Source: Rhodobacteraceae bacterium UBA6796 (GTDB taxonomy: Bacteria; Pseudomonadota; Alphaproteobacteria; Rhodobacterales; Rhodobacteraceae). Taken from it: a stretch of 64,000 bases of DNA. Below are positions 39,195 through 49,828 of the stretch, in pieces. The notes beneath the pieces were generated by a model, which had not been told where the DNA came from, did not search any database, and saw only the letters and a list, made by a program, of their open reading frames with translations. The position numbers were made by a program, and so were the translations under genes. The DNA lies in assembly GCA_002452815.1 (NCBI GenBank), contig DKFM01000008.1, forward strand, positions 186,001 to 250,000, given 5' to 3'. The number at the start of each line of letters is the position of its first letter. Within the stretch, counting starts at the first letter, position 1.

Positions 39195-39973
39195 CCGATG
39201 CCTCCGACACCCCGACCCCGGAAACCCCGAAAAAACCCCGCCTGTCCCGGCGCGAGCTGGAACGTCGGCGACTGTTGCTGCGCACCCTTGGGTTGGGCGT
39301 GGCGGCGGTCACCGCCGGGCTGGTGGGCTGGTATCCGGTCTATCGCCGCCTGTTCGACCACCTGCGCCCGCCCGGCGCGCTGGATGAGGATGAATTCCTG
39401 GCCGCCTGCATCAAATGCGGGCAATGCGTGCAGGTCTGCCCGGTGCAGGCAATCAAGCTGGCCGATGGCGACGAAGGCTATGGTCTGGGCGTGCCCTATA
39501 TCGACGCGCGCGCACAGGCCTGCGATTTTTCCTGCGATGCGGTGCAATGCGTGCTGGCCTGCCCGACCGGCGCGCTGAGCCACGCGATCGCCACCAAGGA
39601 AGAGGTCACCATGGGCATCGCCCGGCTGGCCCGCCCCGAGGCCTGTCTGGCGATGCAGGGGCAGGGCTTCACCGGGCTGGCGCGCGGCTATGACTTCGAG
39701 GGCCTTCTGCGCTATGAAGACATTGATCGTTGGGAGCCGCAGCCCGTGGCCTCTTATCCCTATGATCTGGAAATCTGCGATCTGTGTGTCCGCGAATGCC
39801 CGATCAGCGGCGCGATCACGCTTGAACCCCTGTCCGATGATCCTGCCGATGCACGGCGCATGCCCACGGTGCACCCCGCCTGCGTCGGCTGCGGCACCTG
39901 CGAGATGATCTGCCCGACAGAGCCTGCCGCCATCGTCATCGACACCGAATTTGCCAAGGAGGCACAGGCATGA
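39191..39973 (+). CDS. nosG: Ferredoxin-type protein NosG (NapG/MauM family)
   Basis: This 260-residue protein has a membrane-anchoring or Tat-like N-terminus (RRLLLRTLGLGVAAVTAGLV). Its four [4Fe-4S] motifs are CIKCGQCVQVCP, CDFSCDAVQCVLACP, CDLCVRECP and CVGCGTCEMICP. NapG-type proteins act with NapH-type partners as quinol dehydrogenases; in clade II clusters NosG and NosH are proposed to pass electrons from (mena)quinol to NosZ. Overlaps nosD and nosH by four bases each. Confidence 0.9.
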   Translation: MTDASDTPTPETPKKPRLSRRELERRRLLLRTLGLGVAAVTAGLVGWYPVYRRLFDHLRPPGALDEDEFLAACIKCGQCVQVCPVQAIKLADGDEGYGLGVPYIDARAQACDFSCDAVQCVLACPTGALSHAIATKEEVTMGIARLARPEACLAMQGQGFTGLARGYDFEGLLRYEDIDRWEPQPVASYPYDLEICDLCVRECPISGAITLEPLSDDPADARRMPTVHPACVGCGTCEMICPTEPAAIVIDTEFAKEAQA

Positions 39974-40947
39974 AGTGGTTCCTGCACAAGCTGGCGATGA
40001 TGTTTGGCGCCGAAGGCCGCAAGGCCACGCCGGAAGAGGAAACCGACGCCGCCCGCGCGATGAAGAAGCTCAAGAAAACCCCCGAGCAGGTCAAGAAGCG
40101 CAAGGAAATCATCGAACACGAACTGGAATTCCCGCTGGTGCGGCACAAGTGGCGCAACCTGCGGTGGGCCTCGATCATCCTGATTAACGCGATGTTCATC
40201 GTGTCCTTCGCCTGGGATGTGCAACTGGTCGAAGGCTCGCTCACCGCCTCGCGGTTTTTAGGGTTCCACATGGCCGATCCCAATGCCGCGCTGCAGGTGT
40301 TTCTGGCCTTCAAGGAGCTGGTGCTCAATCTGGTGATCGGCACCGTCACGGTGATCTTGCTGTGGTGGGTCGTGGGCGGGCGCGCCTTTTGCAGCTGGGC
40401 CTGCCCCTATCACCTGCTGGCCGAATGGGCCGAGGCGATCCACCTGTTTCTGGCGCGGCGCGGCTGGGTCAAGGATCACCCGTTCCACCGCGGGCTGCGG
40501 GTGGTGCTGTGGTTCGTGTTCATGACGCTGGCCTTCCTGACCGGCTACACCGTGTTCGAATACATCAACCCGGTCGGCATCGTCAGCCGGGCGCTGATCT
40601 ACGGGCCCACGGTCGCGGTGGTCTGGGTGATCTTCCTGCTGGGGGTCGAAATCTTTTTCTCGCGCCGGTTCTGGTGCCGCTATGTCTGCCCGATCGGCCT
40701 GACCTATGGTATCACCGGGGCTGTGGCGCCCGTGCAGATCAAATACGATCTGGAAAAATGCGTCCACGAGGGCGAATGCCGCGCGGTGTGCCTGGTGCCG
40801 CATGTGCTGGACATCACCAAGATGGGCTATGCGTCCGACACCACCGAATATATCGGGCCCGACTGCACCCGCTGCGGGCTGTGTGTCGATGTCTGCCCGC
40901 AGAACGCGCTGAGCTTCACCGTGCGCGGCATCGACAAGATCATCTGA
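39970..40947 (+). CDS. nosH: Polyferredoxin membrane protein NosH (NapH family)
   Basis: This 325-residue protein has about four membrane helices, two cysteine motifs at the membrane (CSWACPYHLLAEW and CRYVCPIGLTYG) and two C-terminal ferredoxin clusters (CVHEGECRAVC and CTRCGLCVDVCP). A basic N-terminus (EQVKKRKEIIEHELEFPLV) is typical of NapH/NosH. It should form the quinol-oxidising partner of NosG. This makes a NosR-independent route to NosZ possible, as in other clade II systems. Confidence 0.92.
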   Translation: MKWFLHKLAMMFGAEGRKATPEEETDAARAMKKLKKTPEQVKKRKEIIEHELEFPLVRHKWRNLRWASIILINAMFIVSFAWDVQLVEGSLTASRFLGFHMADPNAALQVFLAFKELVLNLVIGTVTVILLWWVVGGRAFCSWACPYHLLAEWAEAIHLFLARRGWVKDHPFHRGLRVVLWFVFMTLAFLTGYTVFEYINPVGIVSRALIYGPTVAVVWVIFLLGVEIFFSRRFWCRYVCPIGLTYGITGAVAPVQIKYDLEKCVHEGECRAVCLVPHVLDITKMGYASDTTEYIGPDCTRCGLCVDVCPQNALSFTVRGIDKII

Positions 40948-40956
40948 GGGGGCATC

Positions 40957-41820
40957 ATGATTACCATCGAGCGCCTGACCAAACGCTTCGACCGTCGCGC
41001 GGTGCTGGACGAATTGACGCTGTCGATCGCGGCGGGCGACCGGATCGCACTGATCGGGTCGAACGGGGCGGGCAAGACGACGCTGTTTCGTTGCCTGCTG
41101 GGCCATTACCGCCACGAAGGGCGGGTGGGGTTTGACGGTGCCGCAGGCGGGCGGCGCGATGCGACGGCGCTGTCGCGGATCGCCTTCGTGCCGCAACTGC
41201 CGCCGCCGCTGCGCATGCCGGTGGGCGAATTGCTGAGTTTTGCCGAAAAGGGCGCGGGCGCCGACCGCGCGCTGATGGGCCAGATCGCCGAGCGGATGGG
41301 GATTGATCTGGACGAGGTGCGCAAGCGCCCGTTCTACCGCCTGTCGGGCGGGCAGAAGCAGAAGATCCTGGTGACCGTCGCCCTGGGGCGCAATGCCGAT
41401 CTGATGATCTTTGACGAGCCGTCGGCCAACCTCGATCCGGCGGCGCGGGCGGTGTTCATCGACCTGTTGGCGGAACGGCGCGATGCCTCGATGCTGATCG
41501 CCAGTCATCGGTTGGAAGAGGTGGCGCCACTGGTCAACCGCGTGATCGAGATGGACCGCGGCCGTGTCGTGCTGGACGATGCGGTGATGGACCGGCTGAA
41601 GGCGGGCGAATTCCGCCGCGCCGAAATCGTGCTGAACGCGCCGCATGCCCCGTTCGCGCTGGCGCTGGCCGCTTGGGGGTTCGCGGCCAACGGTGCCGGC
41701 ACCCGGTTCACCGGCCCCGTCCCCGCCGCCGAGACGTTCCGTTTTCTGGGCCTGCTGGCCCGCTATGGCAGCCTGATCGAAAGCCTTTCGCTGGATCAGG
41801 CGCCGGAAAGGGTGAACTGA
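40957..41820 (+). CDS. nosF: ABC transporter ATP-binding protein NosF
   Basis: This 287-residue ATPase has Walker A GSNGAGKTT, signature LSGGQKQKI, Walker B LMIFDEPSANLD and switch His in LIASHRLEE. It pairs with the permease NosY and periplasmic NosD to supply sulfur (or a sulfur species) for the CuZ site. It is followed one base later by nosL. Confidence 0.95.
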   Translation: MITIERLTKRFDRRAVLDELTLSIAAGDRIALIGSNGAGKTTLFRCLLGHYRHEGRVGFDGAAGGRRDATALSRIAFVPQLPPPLRMPVGELLSFAEKGAGADRALMGQIAERMGIDLDEVRKRPFYRLSGGQKQKILVTVALGRNADLMIFDEPSANLDPAARAVFIDLLAERRDASMLIASHRLEEVAPLVNRVIEMDRGRVVLDDAVMDRLKAGEFRRAEIVLNAPHAPFALALAAWGFAANGAGTRFTGPVPAAETFRFLGLLARYGSLIESLSLDQAPERVN

Positions 41821-41821
41821 G

Positions 41822-42325
41822 ATGTGCCGCCGCTGCCATGGCCCGAACCGCCGCCAGATGATCGCGCTGCTGGCCGCCGCGCCGCTGCTGGCCGCCTGCA
41901 AGCCGCAGACCGAGGGCCCCGAGCCGATCCGCTGGGGCCGCGAGACCTGCGAGATCTGCGGCATGATCATTTCCGAACCGAACTTCGCCGCCGAGGTGCG
42001 CGGCGGCCCCGACCGCAGGCTGGTGAAATTCGACGACATCGGCGATGCGGTGCATTGGCTGGAAGAACAGGGCTGGAAAGACGCCGCCGATGTCGAATTC
42101 TGGGTGATGGATTACGACAGCGGAATGAAGGGCGATGCCTGGCTTGATGCGCGCAAGGCCTATTACCGCGCTGGCGTCGTGTCGCCGATGGATTACGGCT
42201 TTGCGGCGGTGGCCTATCCGGCGTCCGACACCATCGACTTTGCCGCGATGCGTTTGGCGGTTCTGGCGCGCGGTTTGACATGGCGGTGCCACCCGGGCGA
42301 TGAAACGGAAGGACAGCAAGGATGA
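41822..42325 (+). CDS. nosL: Copper chaperone lipoprotein NosL
   Basis: This 167-residue lipoprotein has lipobox LLAAC at about residues 22-26. The NosL core has CEICGMIISEPNFAAEV with the copper-binding Cys-Gly-Met, then VKFDDIGDAVHWLEEQ and FWVMDYDSG. NosL binds Cu(I) and delivers it to NosD/NosZ. It lies between nosF and nosY, overlapping nosY by four bases. Confidence 0.93.
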   Translation: MCRRCHGPNRRQMIALLAAAPLLAACKPQTEGPEPIRWGRETCEICGMIISEPNFAAEVRGGPDRRLVKFDDIGDAVHWLEEQGWKDAADVEFWVMDYDSGMKGDAWLDARKAYYRAGVVSPMDYGFAAVAYPASDTIDFAAMRLAVLARGLTWRCHPGDETEGQQG

Positions 42326-43224
42326 ACGCGATGACCTCTGACCCCGTGACGCGCGAAACCGCCCCGGTTCAGGCCGCCCGCCCTGCCGCGCCCGCCCGCA
42401 CGGGGCTGGGCCTGATGCTGCGGCTGGAGCTGTCGGAATCGCTGCGCTCGCGCTGGTTCCATTTCTATTCGGTGGTCGCGATCGGGCTGATGCTGCTGCT
42501 GATCGTGACCGGAATTTCCGAAAGCCGCGTGCTGGGCTTCACCGGCCTGTCGCGCCTGCTGGTGACCTATATCCAGATCATGATGGCGGTTTTGCCGCTG
42601 TTCATCGTGGTGACCACAGCGCGATCCATGGTCGGCGACCGCGAGGCGGGCAATCTGGAATACATGCTGGCCTTCCCGGTGTCGTTGCGGGTCTGGTATT
42701 GGGGCCGGTTTCTGGCGCGGCTGATGCTGGTGCTGGCACCGATCGGCGTGGCGCTGGCACTGGCGGCGGGCTATGGCGTGGCGATGGGCCGCGCGGTGCC
42801 CTGGGCGCATGTCGGGCTGTATTCCGGGCTGGTCGCGGCGCTCAGCGCCTGTTTCCTGGGGATCGGGTTTCTGATTTCGGCCGTGTCCCGGTCGACCGAG
42901 GTCGCCCTGGGCGCAAGCCTGCTGATCTGGCTGGCGCTGGTGGCCTTTCTGGACCTGCTGCTGCTGTCGATCCTGATTCAGCAGAATTTCGTGCCCGAAT
43001 TCGTGATCGGCATCGCGCTGGCCAATCCGCTGCAAAGTTTCCGCACGGCGTCGATGATCCTGTTCGACCCGCAGCTGATCCTGCTGGGGCCGGCGTCTTA
43101 TGTGATCCTCGATCATTTCGGGGTGACGGGCTATGTCGCCTGGGCGATGGCCTATCCGACCGTGCTGGGGCTGGCTATGGCGGCTTTGGGATACTGGCGG
43201 TTTTCGCGCGGTGATCTGGTCTGA
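42322..43224 (+). CDS. nosY: ABC transporter permease NosY
   Basis: This 300-residue ABC-2 type permease has about six helices. ELSESLRSRWFHFYSV, then VVTTARSMVGDREAGNLEYM and FLARLMLVLAPIGVALAL are typical of NosY, and QSFRTASMILFDPQ follows late. It forms the membrane part of the NosDFY complex. ATG 42331 is an alternative start. It is the last plus-strand gene of the nos operon; convergent genes follow 12 bases later. Confidence 0.94.
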   Translation: MNAMTSDPVTRETAPVQAARPAAPARTGLGLMLRLELSESLRSRWFHFYSVVAIGLMLLLIVTGISESRVLGFTGLSRLLVTYIQIMMAVLPLFIVVTTARSMVGDREAGNLEYMLAFPVSLRVWYWGRFLARLMLVLAPIGVALALAAGYGVAMGRAVPWAHVGLYSGLVAALSACFLGIGFLISAVSRSTEVALGASLLIWLALVAFLDLLLLSILIQQNFVPEFVIGIALANPLQSFRTASMILFDPQLILLGPASYVILDHFGVTGYVAWAMAYPTVLGLAMAALGYWRFSRGDLV

Positions 43225-43236
43225 GCGCCGCGGCGC

Positions 43237-43782
43237 TCAGCCAAGGCCGCTGATCCAGTCCAGCGTGGCGTCATCGTCCCAATGCGCCTCGCCCTCGACC
43301 CGGGCAATCATCTGGCCTGTGGCGTTCAGAAGCACGGTGGTCGGCAGGTTCTCGATCCCCAGAACCGCCTTCAGATTGTCGCCATCGCCCACCAGAACCG
43401 GCAGGTTGGTGATGGCGGTTTCGCGATAGAAGCGCCGCACCCCCGCCGCCCCGCGCCAGTCGAAGGCCAGCGGCAGCACCGCCGCCCGCCCCGGATCGAG
43501 CCGGTCGGCCAGCCGGGCAAGCGAGGGCATTTCACGTCGGCAGGGCAGGCACCATGGGCCCCACAGGCTCAGCACCACCATCTTGCCGGCGAATTCGGCA
43601 ATCTGCCGCGGGCTGCCGTCGCCGTCGCGCATCTGCAGGCCGTTCGCGTCGCGGATCGGCGCGGCGGGGCGGGCCAGCGTGGCGGCGGATGGGGCAAAGG
43701 CGGCTTCGGCGCGCGCGTTCAGCGGCAGGGCCAGCGCCGCCGCGCCCAGCAGGAACCCGCGCCGGGACGCGCGCCCGTTCAC
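43237..43782 (-). CDS. TlpA-like periplasmic thiol-disulfide protein
   Basis: This 181-residue exported thioredoxin-fold protein has a twin-arginine-like signal (RRGFLLGAAALALPLNARA), active site WCLPC (WGPWCLPCRREMP) and cis-proline region ENLPTTVLLNATGQ. TlpA-type reductases keep copper-site cysteines of partners such as SCO or CuA reduced. The start overlaps the SCO gene stop (ATGA), so the two proteins are made together. Involvement in NosZ CuA assembly is inferred from position. Confidence 0.85.
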   Translation of the reverse strand: MNGRASRRGFLLGAAALALPLNARAEAAFAPSAATLARPAAPIRDANGLQMRDGDGSPRQIAEFAGKMVVLSLWGPWCLPCRREMPSLARLADRLDPGRAAVLPLAFDWRGAAGVRRFYRETAITNLPVLVGDGDNLKAVLGIENLPTTVLLNATGQMIARVEGEAHWDDDATLDWISGLG

Positions 43783-44393
43783 TGCGGCGTCGCGTCCATG
43801 ATGGCGCGCATGTCGGTGGCAATGTCCTCGGCGCTGGTGCCGTGCGGATAGCGTTTGATCAGCACACCCTGCGGATCAAGGAACGCGATCGAGGCGGTAT
43901 GGTCGATGGCATAACGATCGGGCTGCGCCGGATCGGGAACGTGCCTTTCATAGCGCGCGTTGAACGCCTTCACCATGTGATCGGTATAGGCCTTGGGGCC
44001 GCGCAGGCCGATGATGCGCTCGTCGAAAAACGCCAGATAGTCGCGCATCAGCTTGGCGGTATCCCGCTCGGGGTCGACAGTCACGAAGACCGGCGTGACC
44101 TGTTCGGCGGCATCGCCCAGCAGATCCAGCGTATCGGCCAGCGTCGACAGCGAGGTCGGGCAGACGTCGGGGCAGCCGGTATAGCCGAAATACAGCAGCA
44201 CGAATTTGCCCTGCAGATCCTCGTTGGTGGTCACATTGCCATACAGATCTTCCATCATGTAACGGCGCGGCATCGGATCGGCGGGGGCGTCGGCTGCGGG
44301 CTCCAGATCGGCGTGATCGGCCAGGGCCATGGTCGCGGGCAACAGCGGCAGGGCCAGCACGGACCCCAGAAGAAGCAAACGTCGGGTGAGCAT
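43779..44393 (-). CDS. SCO1/SenC-type copper metallochaperone
   Basis: This 204-residue protein has a signal sequence, the copper-binding CPDVCP motif (YTGCPDVCPTSLSTLADTL), TVDPERDT and the conserved distal His in IDHTASIAFLDP. SCO proteins load the CuA centre of oxidases and, in denitrifiers, can serve NosZ. A degenerate FNR-type box lies upstream, suggesting co-regulation with the nos genes. Operon with the TlpA-like gene. Confidence 0.92.
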   Translation of the reverse strand: MLTRRLLLLGSVLALPLLPATMALADHADLEPAADAPADPMPRRYMMEDLYGNVTTNEDLQGKFVLLYFGYTGCPDVCPTSLSTLADTLDLLGDAAEQVTPVFVTVDPERDTAKLMRDYLAFFDERIIGLRGPKAYTDHMVKAFNARYERHVPDPAQPDRYAIDHTASIAFLDPQGVLIKRYPHGTSAEDIATDMRAIMDATPQ

Positions 44394-44445
44394 GACATAT
44401 CCTGTCTGTTTTGCGCGACCCTAGCGGGGTGCGGCGGCGGGGGCC

Positions 44446-44459
44446 TTGACTTTGATCAG
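44446..44459 (-). promoter_or_regulatory. Degenerate FNR/NNR-type box upstream of the SCO gene
   Basis: On the minus strand the site reads CTGATCAAAGTCAA: one mismatch from TTGA-N6-TCAA in the first half and an intact GTCAA second half. It is 53 bases from the SCO start and 53 bases from the divergent BASS transporter start. Confidence 0.5.
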
Positions 44460-44511
44460 GGAAACCGCGGGCTGAAAGCCGCATCAAGGTGCGAAACAGA
44501 CGGGGGTTACG

Positions 44512-45374
44512 ATGGCGGCGATCCTGGCGGCATTTTTGCCGGTGGCGATGATGGTGCTGATGTTCACGCTTGGCTTGGGGCTTGGCCGGCGGGATCTGGG
44601 CGGTGCGTTGCGCGCATCGCGTGCCTATCCTGCGGGGCTGCTGGTGCAGGTGGTGGGTCTGCCGCTTCTGGCCTATGGTATCGGGCGCGGCTTCGGTCTG
44701 TCGCCGGTGATGATGGCGGGGCTGATGCTGGTGGCGGCATCGCCCGGCGGGGTCACCTCGAATTACGCCACGCTGCTGATGCGCGGACGCGTCGGCCTGT
44801 CGGTGGCGATGACCCTGACGACGAGCCTGCTGGCGCCGCTGACCTTGCCGCTGGTGTTGGCGCTGGCGGGGGTGGCCGCGCCACAGCCCGGCGCGTTGCT
44901 GAAGATTTCGCTGGGCATGGTGGCGGTGGCGATCGTGCCGATGCTGGCGGGGATGGGCGCGGCGCGTCTGGCACCGCGGGCGATGGCGCGCCTGGCGCGC
45001 GTTCTGGACCCGGTGGCCAAGGCGCTGTTCGTGCTGATGGCGCTGGCGACCTTCGTGCAGAACTGGGGCGCGATGCGGGGTGCCTTTGCCGAGGTCGGGC
45101 TGGCGGTTATCGCGCTGGCGGTTGCGGGGCCTGTGCTGGCGGTTCTGGCCGGGCGGGCGATGGGGATCGAGCCTGCGGGCGTGCGCACGATCCTGACCGA
45201 GGTGTCATTGCAGAACGTCGCGATCACGCTGTTCGTGGCGGGCAGCTTGCTGCGCGATCCGCAACTGGCTATTCCGGGGCTGATCTATGCGGTGGTGATG
45301 AATATCGTCGTGCTGACGCTGATCGCCCTAGGCGGGGTCTGGCCGCGGGCGCAGGTGCTGGGGTCTGACCGGGC

Positions 45375-45378
<4 letters not shown>
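44512..45378 (+). CDS. BASS-family (bile acid:sodium symporter-like) transporter
   Basis: This 288-residue inner-membrane protein has nine or ten helices. The family motifs are LMFTLGLGLGRRDL, LMLVAASPGGVTSNYATLL (sodium-site region) and LTEVSLQNVAITLFVAG (crossover helix). Substrates of bacterial members range from bile acid analogues to keto-acids such as pantoate, so none is assigned. The 3' end overlaps the convergent recQ stop by four bases. Confidence 0.85.
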
Positions 45379-47450
<2,072 letters not shown>

Positions 47451-47453
47451 GGA

Positions 47454-47747
47454 TCAATAGCCGTAGAAGAAGCCCGCGTTATTGATCAGCGCGCGTTGCA
47501 GGATGATCAGCACGATGAACGCCACCAGCGGCGCCAGATCGAGCCCGGGCGTATTGGGCAGGAACCGGCGGATCGGGGTATAGACCGGCTCCAGCAGGTT
47601 GTTCAGCCCATACCAGATCTGCGCGACCAGCGGCTGACGCAGGTTCAGGACCTGAAAATTGATCAGCCAGCTCATGACGATATGGGCGATCATGATGAAC
47701 CAGACGACATTCAGGATCAGGGTGAGCGCCTGAAACAGCGTGACCAT
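47454..47747 (-). CDS. YggT family membrane protein
   Basis: This 97-residue protein has two YggT-type hydrophobic segments (LTLILNVVWFIMIAHIVMSW and LVAFIVLIILQRALI) linked by NNLLEPVYTPIRRFLPNTPG, the family signature. YggT proteins are linked to osmotic tolerance and membrane integrity; the role is uncertain. GGAGG lies seven bases upstream of ATG 47747. It sits just upstream of recQ. Confidence 0.9.
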   Translation of the reverse strand: MVTLFQALTLILNVVWFIMIAHIVMSWLINFQVLNLRQPLVAQIWYGLNNLLEPVYTPIRRFLPNTPGLDLAPLVAFIVLIILQRALINNAGFFYGY

Positions 47748-47886
47748 GGGCAACCTCCGGGTGGTGTTGGCCAACAGGTAAGGCAGGCGCGGGGCGCATG
47801 CAACCGCTGCAAGCGCAGGTATTTGCCGCAACGTAGAGATTGACGCGCCCGCTGCGCTGCGGCACGGCTGGGGGAAAGGAGAGCGC

Positions 47887-48414
47887 ATGTATCCGATTAT
47901 CCGCATGGCCAAGGCCATTCTCGCGAACCGCAAGGCCCCGATGGGTATTCTGGAGACCCACGTCAGCCAGCATATCGCCTGGCCCTGGGACATCGACCCC
48001 TGGAAGGATCTGAACAACGGGCGCACGCTGACGCTGTTCGATCTGGGGCGCATCGGGCTGGCGCAGCGCAGCGGTCTGAACGCCGCGCTGATGCGCAATC
48101 GCTGGGGCATCGTGGTGGCGGGCAATACCACGCGCTATCGCAAGCGGATCACCATGATGCAGCGCTTCGAGATGCGCTCACGCTGCATCGGCTGGGACAA
48201 GCGCTTCGTCTATATGGAGCAGGCGATGTGGCGCGGCGGCGAATGTTGCAACCATATTCTGCTGCGCGGCGCGGTGACCTCGAAAGCCGGTATCGTGCCG
48301 CCCGAACAGGTGGTGGCGGCGATGGGCTTTGATCCGGTCAGTCCCGAATTGCCCGATTGGGTGGCGCATTGGATCGCCGCCGATCACGAACGCCCTTGGC
48401 CGCCGCAGTTTTGA
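47887..48414 (+). CDS. Acyl-CoA thioesterase-like (hotdog fold) protein
   Basis: This 175-residue protein of the 4HBT/THEM6-like hotdog type has WDIDPWKDLNNGRTLTLFDL (D-x-N-x-H/G region of the fold), then FEMRSRCIGWDKRFVYMEQA and a Trp-rich C-terminus. It probably hydrolyses an acyl-CoA or acyl-ACP, but the catalytic residues are not certain. A strong RBS (AAAGGAG) precedes ATG 47887. Confidence 0.7.
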   Translation: MYPIIRMAKAILANRKAPMGILETHVSQHIAWPWDIDPWKDLNNGRTLTLFDLGRIGLAQRSGLNAALMRNRWGIVVAGNTTRYRKRITMMQRFEMRSRCIGWDKRFVYMEQAMWRGGECCNHILLRGAVTSKAGIVPPEQVVAAMGFDPVSPELPDWVAHWIAADHERPWPPQF

Positions 48415-48478
48415 CGCCCGACGCTTGCGCCGCGCCCCGATTTCGGGCTTGATCCGCCCAAGGGTCAGGGGGGACGCA

Positions 48479-49828
48479 ATGATCACCACGCGCAAACGCA
48501 TCTGGGGCTGGTATTTCTTTGACTGGGCCAGCCAGCCGTTCAACACCCTGCTGATCACCTTCATCTTCGCGCCGTTCATGAAGGACCTGCTGGGCGACGG
48601 TTCCGCCGCGCAGACGGTCTGGGGCTATGGCGTGGGTCTGGCCGGGCTGGTGATTGCGCTGACCTCGCCGTTCCTAGGGGCGATCGCCGACAAGGCCGGC
48701 CGGCGCATCCCCTTTATCTGGCTGTTTTCGCTGATGTATATCGGTGGCGCCTGGGGGCTGTGGTATGCGGTGCCGGGCGATTACAGCCTGATGGTCATCA
48801 TGACCTCTTTCGCGATCGGCATGATCGGGATGGAGTTTGCGACCACCTTCACCAACGCGATGCTGCCCGACCTGGCCCCGCGCGAGGATATGGGCAAGGT
48901 ATCGGGCTCGGGCTGGGCGTTCGGTTATATCGGGGGCATGCTGGCGCTGATCGTGATGCTGGGGTTCCTGCAGATCAGCCCGACCACAGGCAAGACCATG
49001 ATCGGCCTGCCGCCGCTGTTCGGGCTGGATCTGGCCGCGCGCGAAGACACCCGGATCGTCGGGCCGCTGACCGCGGTCTGGTATGCGGTGTTCATGATCC
49101 CGTTCTTCCTGTGGGTGCGCGAGCCGCGCCACCCCGGCGCGGTATCGGTGCCTGCCGCGGCGCGGGCCGCCTGGCCCGAGCTGAAACACACGCTGCGCGC
49201 CTTGCCGCGGCAGCGCAGCCTGTTCGCCTATCTGCTGTCGTCGATGTTCTATCGCGACGCGCTGAACGGCATCTACACCTTCGGCGGGCTTTATGCGGCC
49301 GGCGTGCTGAACTGGTCGATCACCCAGATCGGGATCTTCGGGATTCTGGGCACGATCACCGGGGCGCTGTTTGCCTGGCTGGGCGGCAAGGCGGACGACC
49401 GTTTCGGCCCGAAATCGGTGATCATCTTCAACGTCGTTCTGCTGACGGCGGTGGTGGTGGGTGTGGTGTTCATCTCGCGCAGTGCGGTGTTCGGTATCGC
49501 CGTGGGCCCTGACAGCACCCTGCCCGACATCGCCTTTTATGTGATGGGCGGACTGATCGGCGCGGGCGGCGGCGCGCTGCAATCGGCCAGCCGCACGATG
49601 CTGGTGCGCCAGGCCGACCCCGAGAAGATCACCGAACATTTCGGCCTTTATGCGCTGTCGGGCAAGGCCACGGCCTTCATCGCGCCCCTGTCGATCGGGG
49701 TGATGACCCATCTGAGCGGAAATCAGTCGATCGGGATCACTCCCATCATCGTGCTTTTCGTTCTGGGGCTGGTGCTGCTAGGCTGGGTCAAATCCAATGC
49801 CCCCAGACCCGACGAGAGCGCCGCATGA
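48479..49828 (+). CDS. MFS transporter, UMF1/Atg22-like family
   Basis: This 449-residue protein has about twelve membrane helices. The start KRIWGWYFFDWASQPFNTLL with the FDWA motif, GAIADKAGRRIPFI after helix 2, and TNAMLPDLAPREDMGKVSGSG are typical of the UMF1 family. Bacterial members are presumed exporters or nutrient transporters. AGGGGGGA precedes ATG 48479. It overlaps mepA by four bases. Confidence 0.88.
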   Translation: MITTRKRIWGWYFFDWASQPFNTLLITFIFAPFMKDLLGDGSAAQTVWGYGVGLAGLVIALTSPFLGAIADKAGRRIPFIWLFSLMYIGGAWGLWYAVPGDYSLMVIMTSFAIGMIGMEFATTFTNAMLPDLAPREDMGKVSGSGWAFGYIGGMLALIVMLGFLQISPTTGKTMIGLPPLFGLDLAAREDTRIVGPLTAVWYAVFMIPFFLWVREPRHPGAVSVPAAARAAWPELKHTLRALPRQRSLFAYLLSSMFYRDALNGIYTFGGLYAAGVLNWSITQIGIFGILGTITGALFAWLGGKADDRFGPKSVIIFNVVLLTAVVVGVVFISRSAVFGIAVGPDSTLPDIAFYVMGGLIGAGGGALQSASRTMLVRQADPEKITEHFGLYALSGKATAFIAPLSIGVMTHLSGNQSIGITPIIVLFVLGLVLLGWVKSNAPRPDESAA

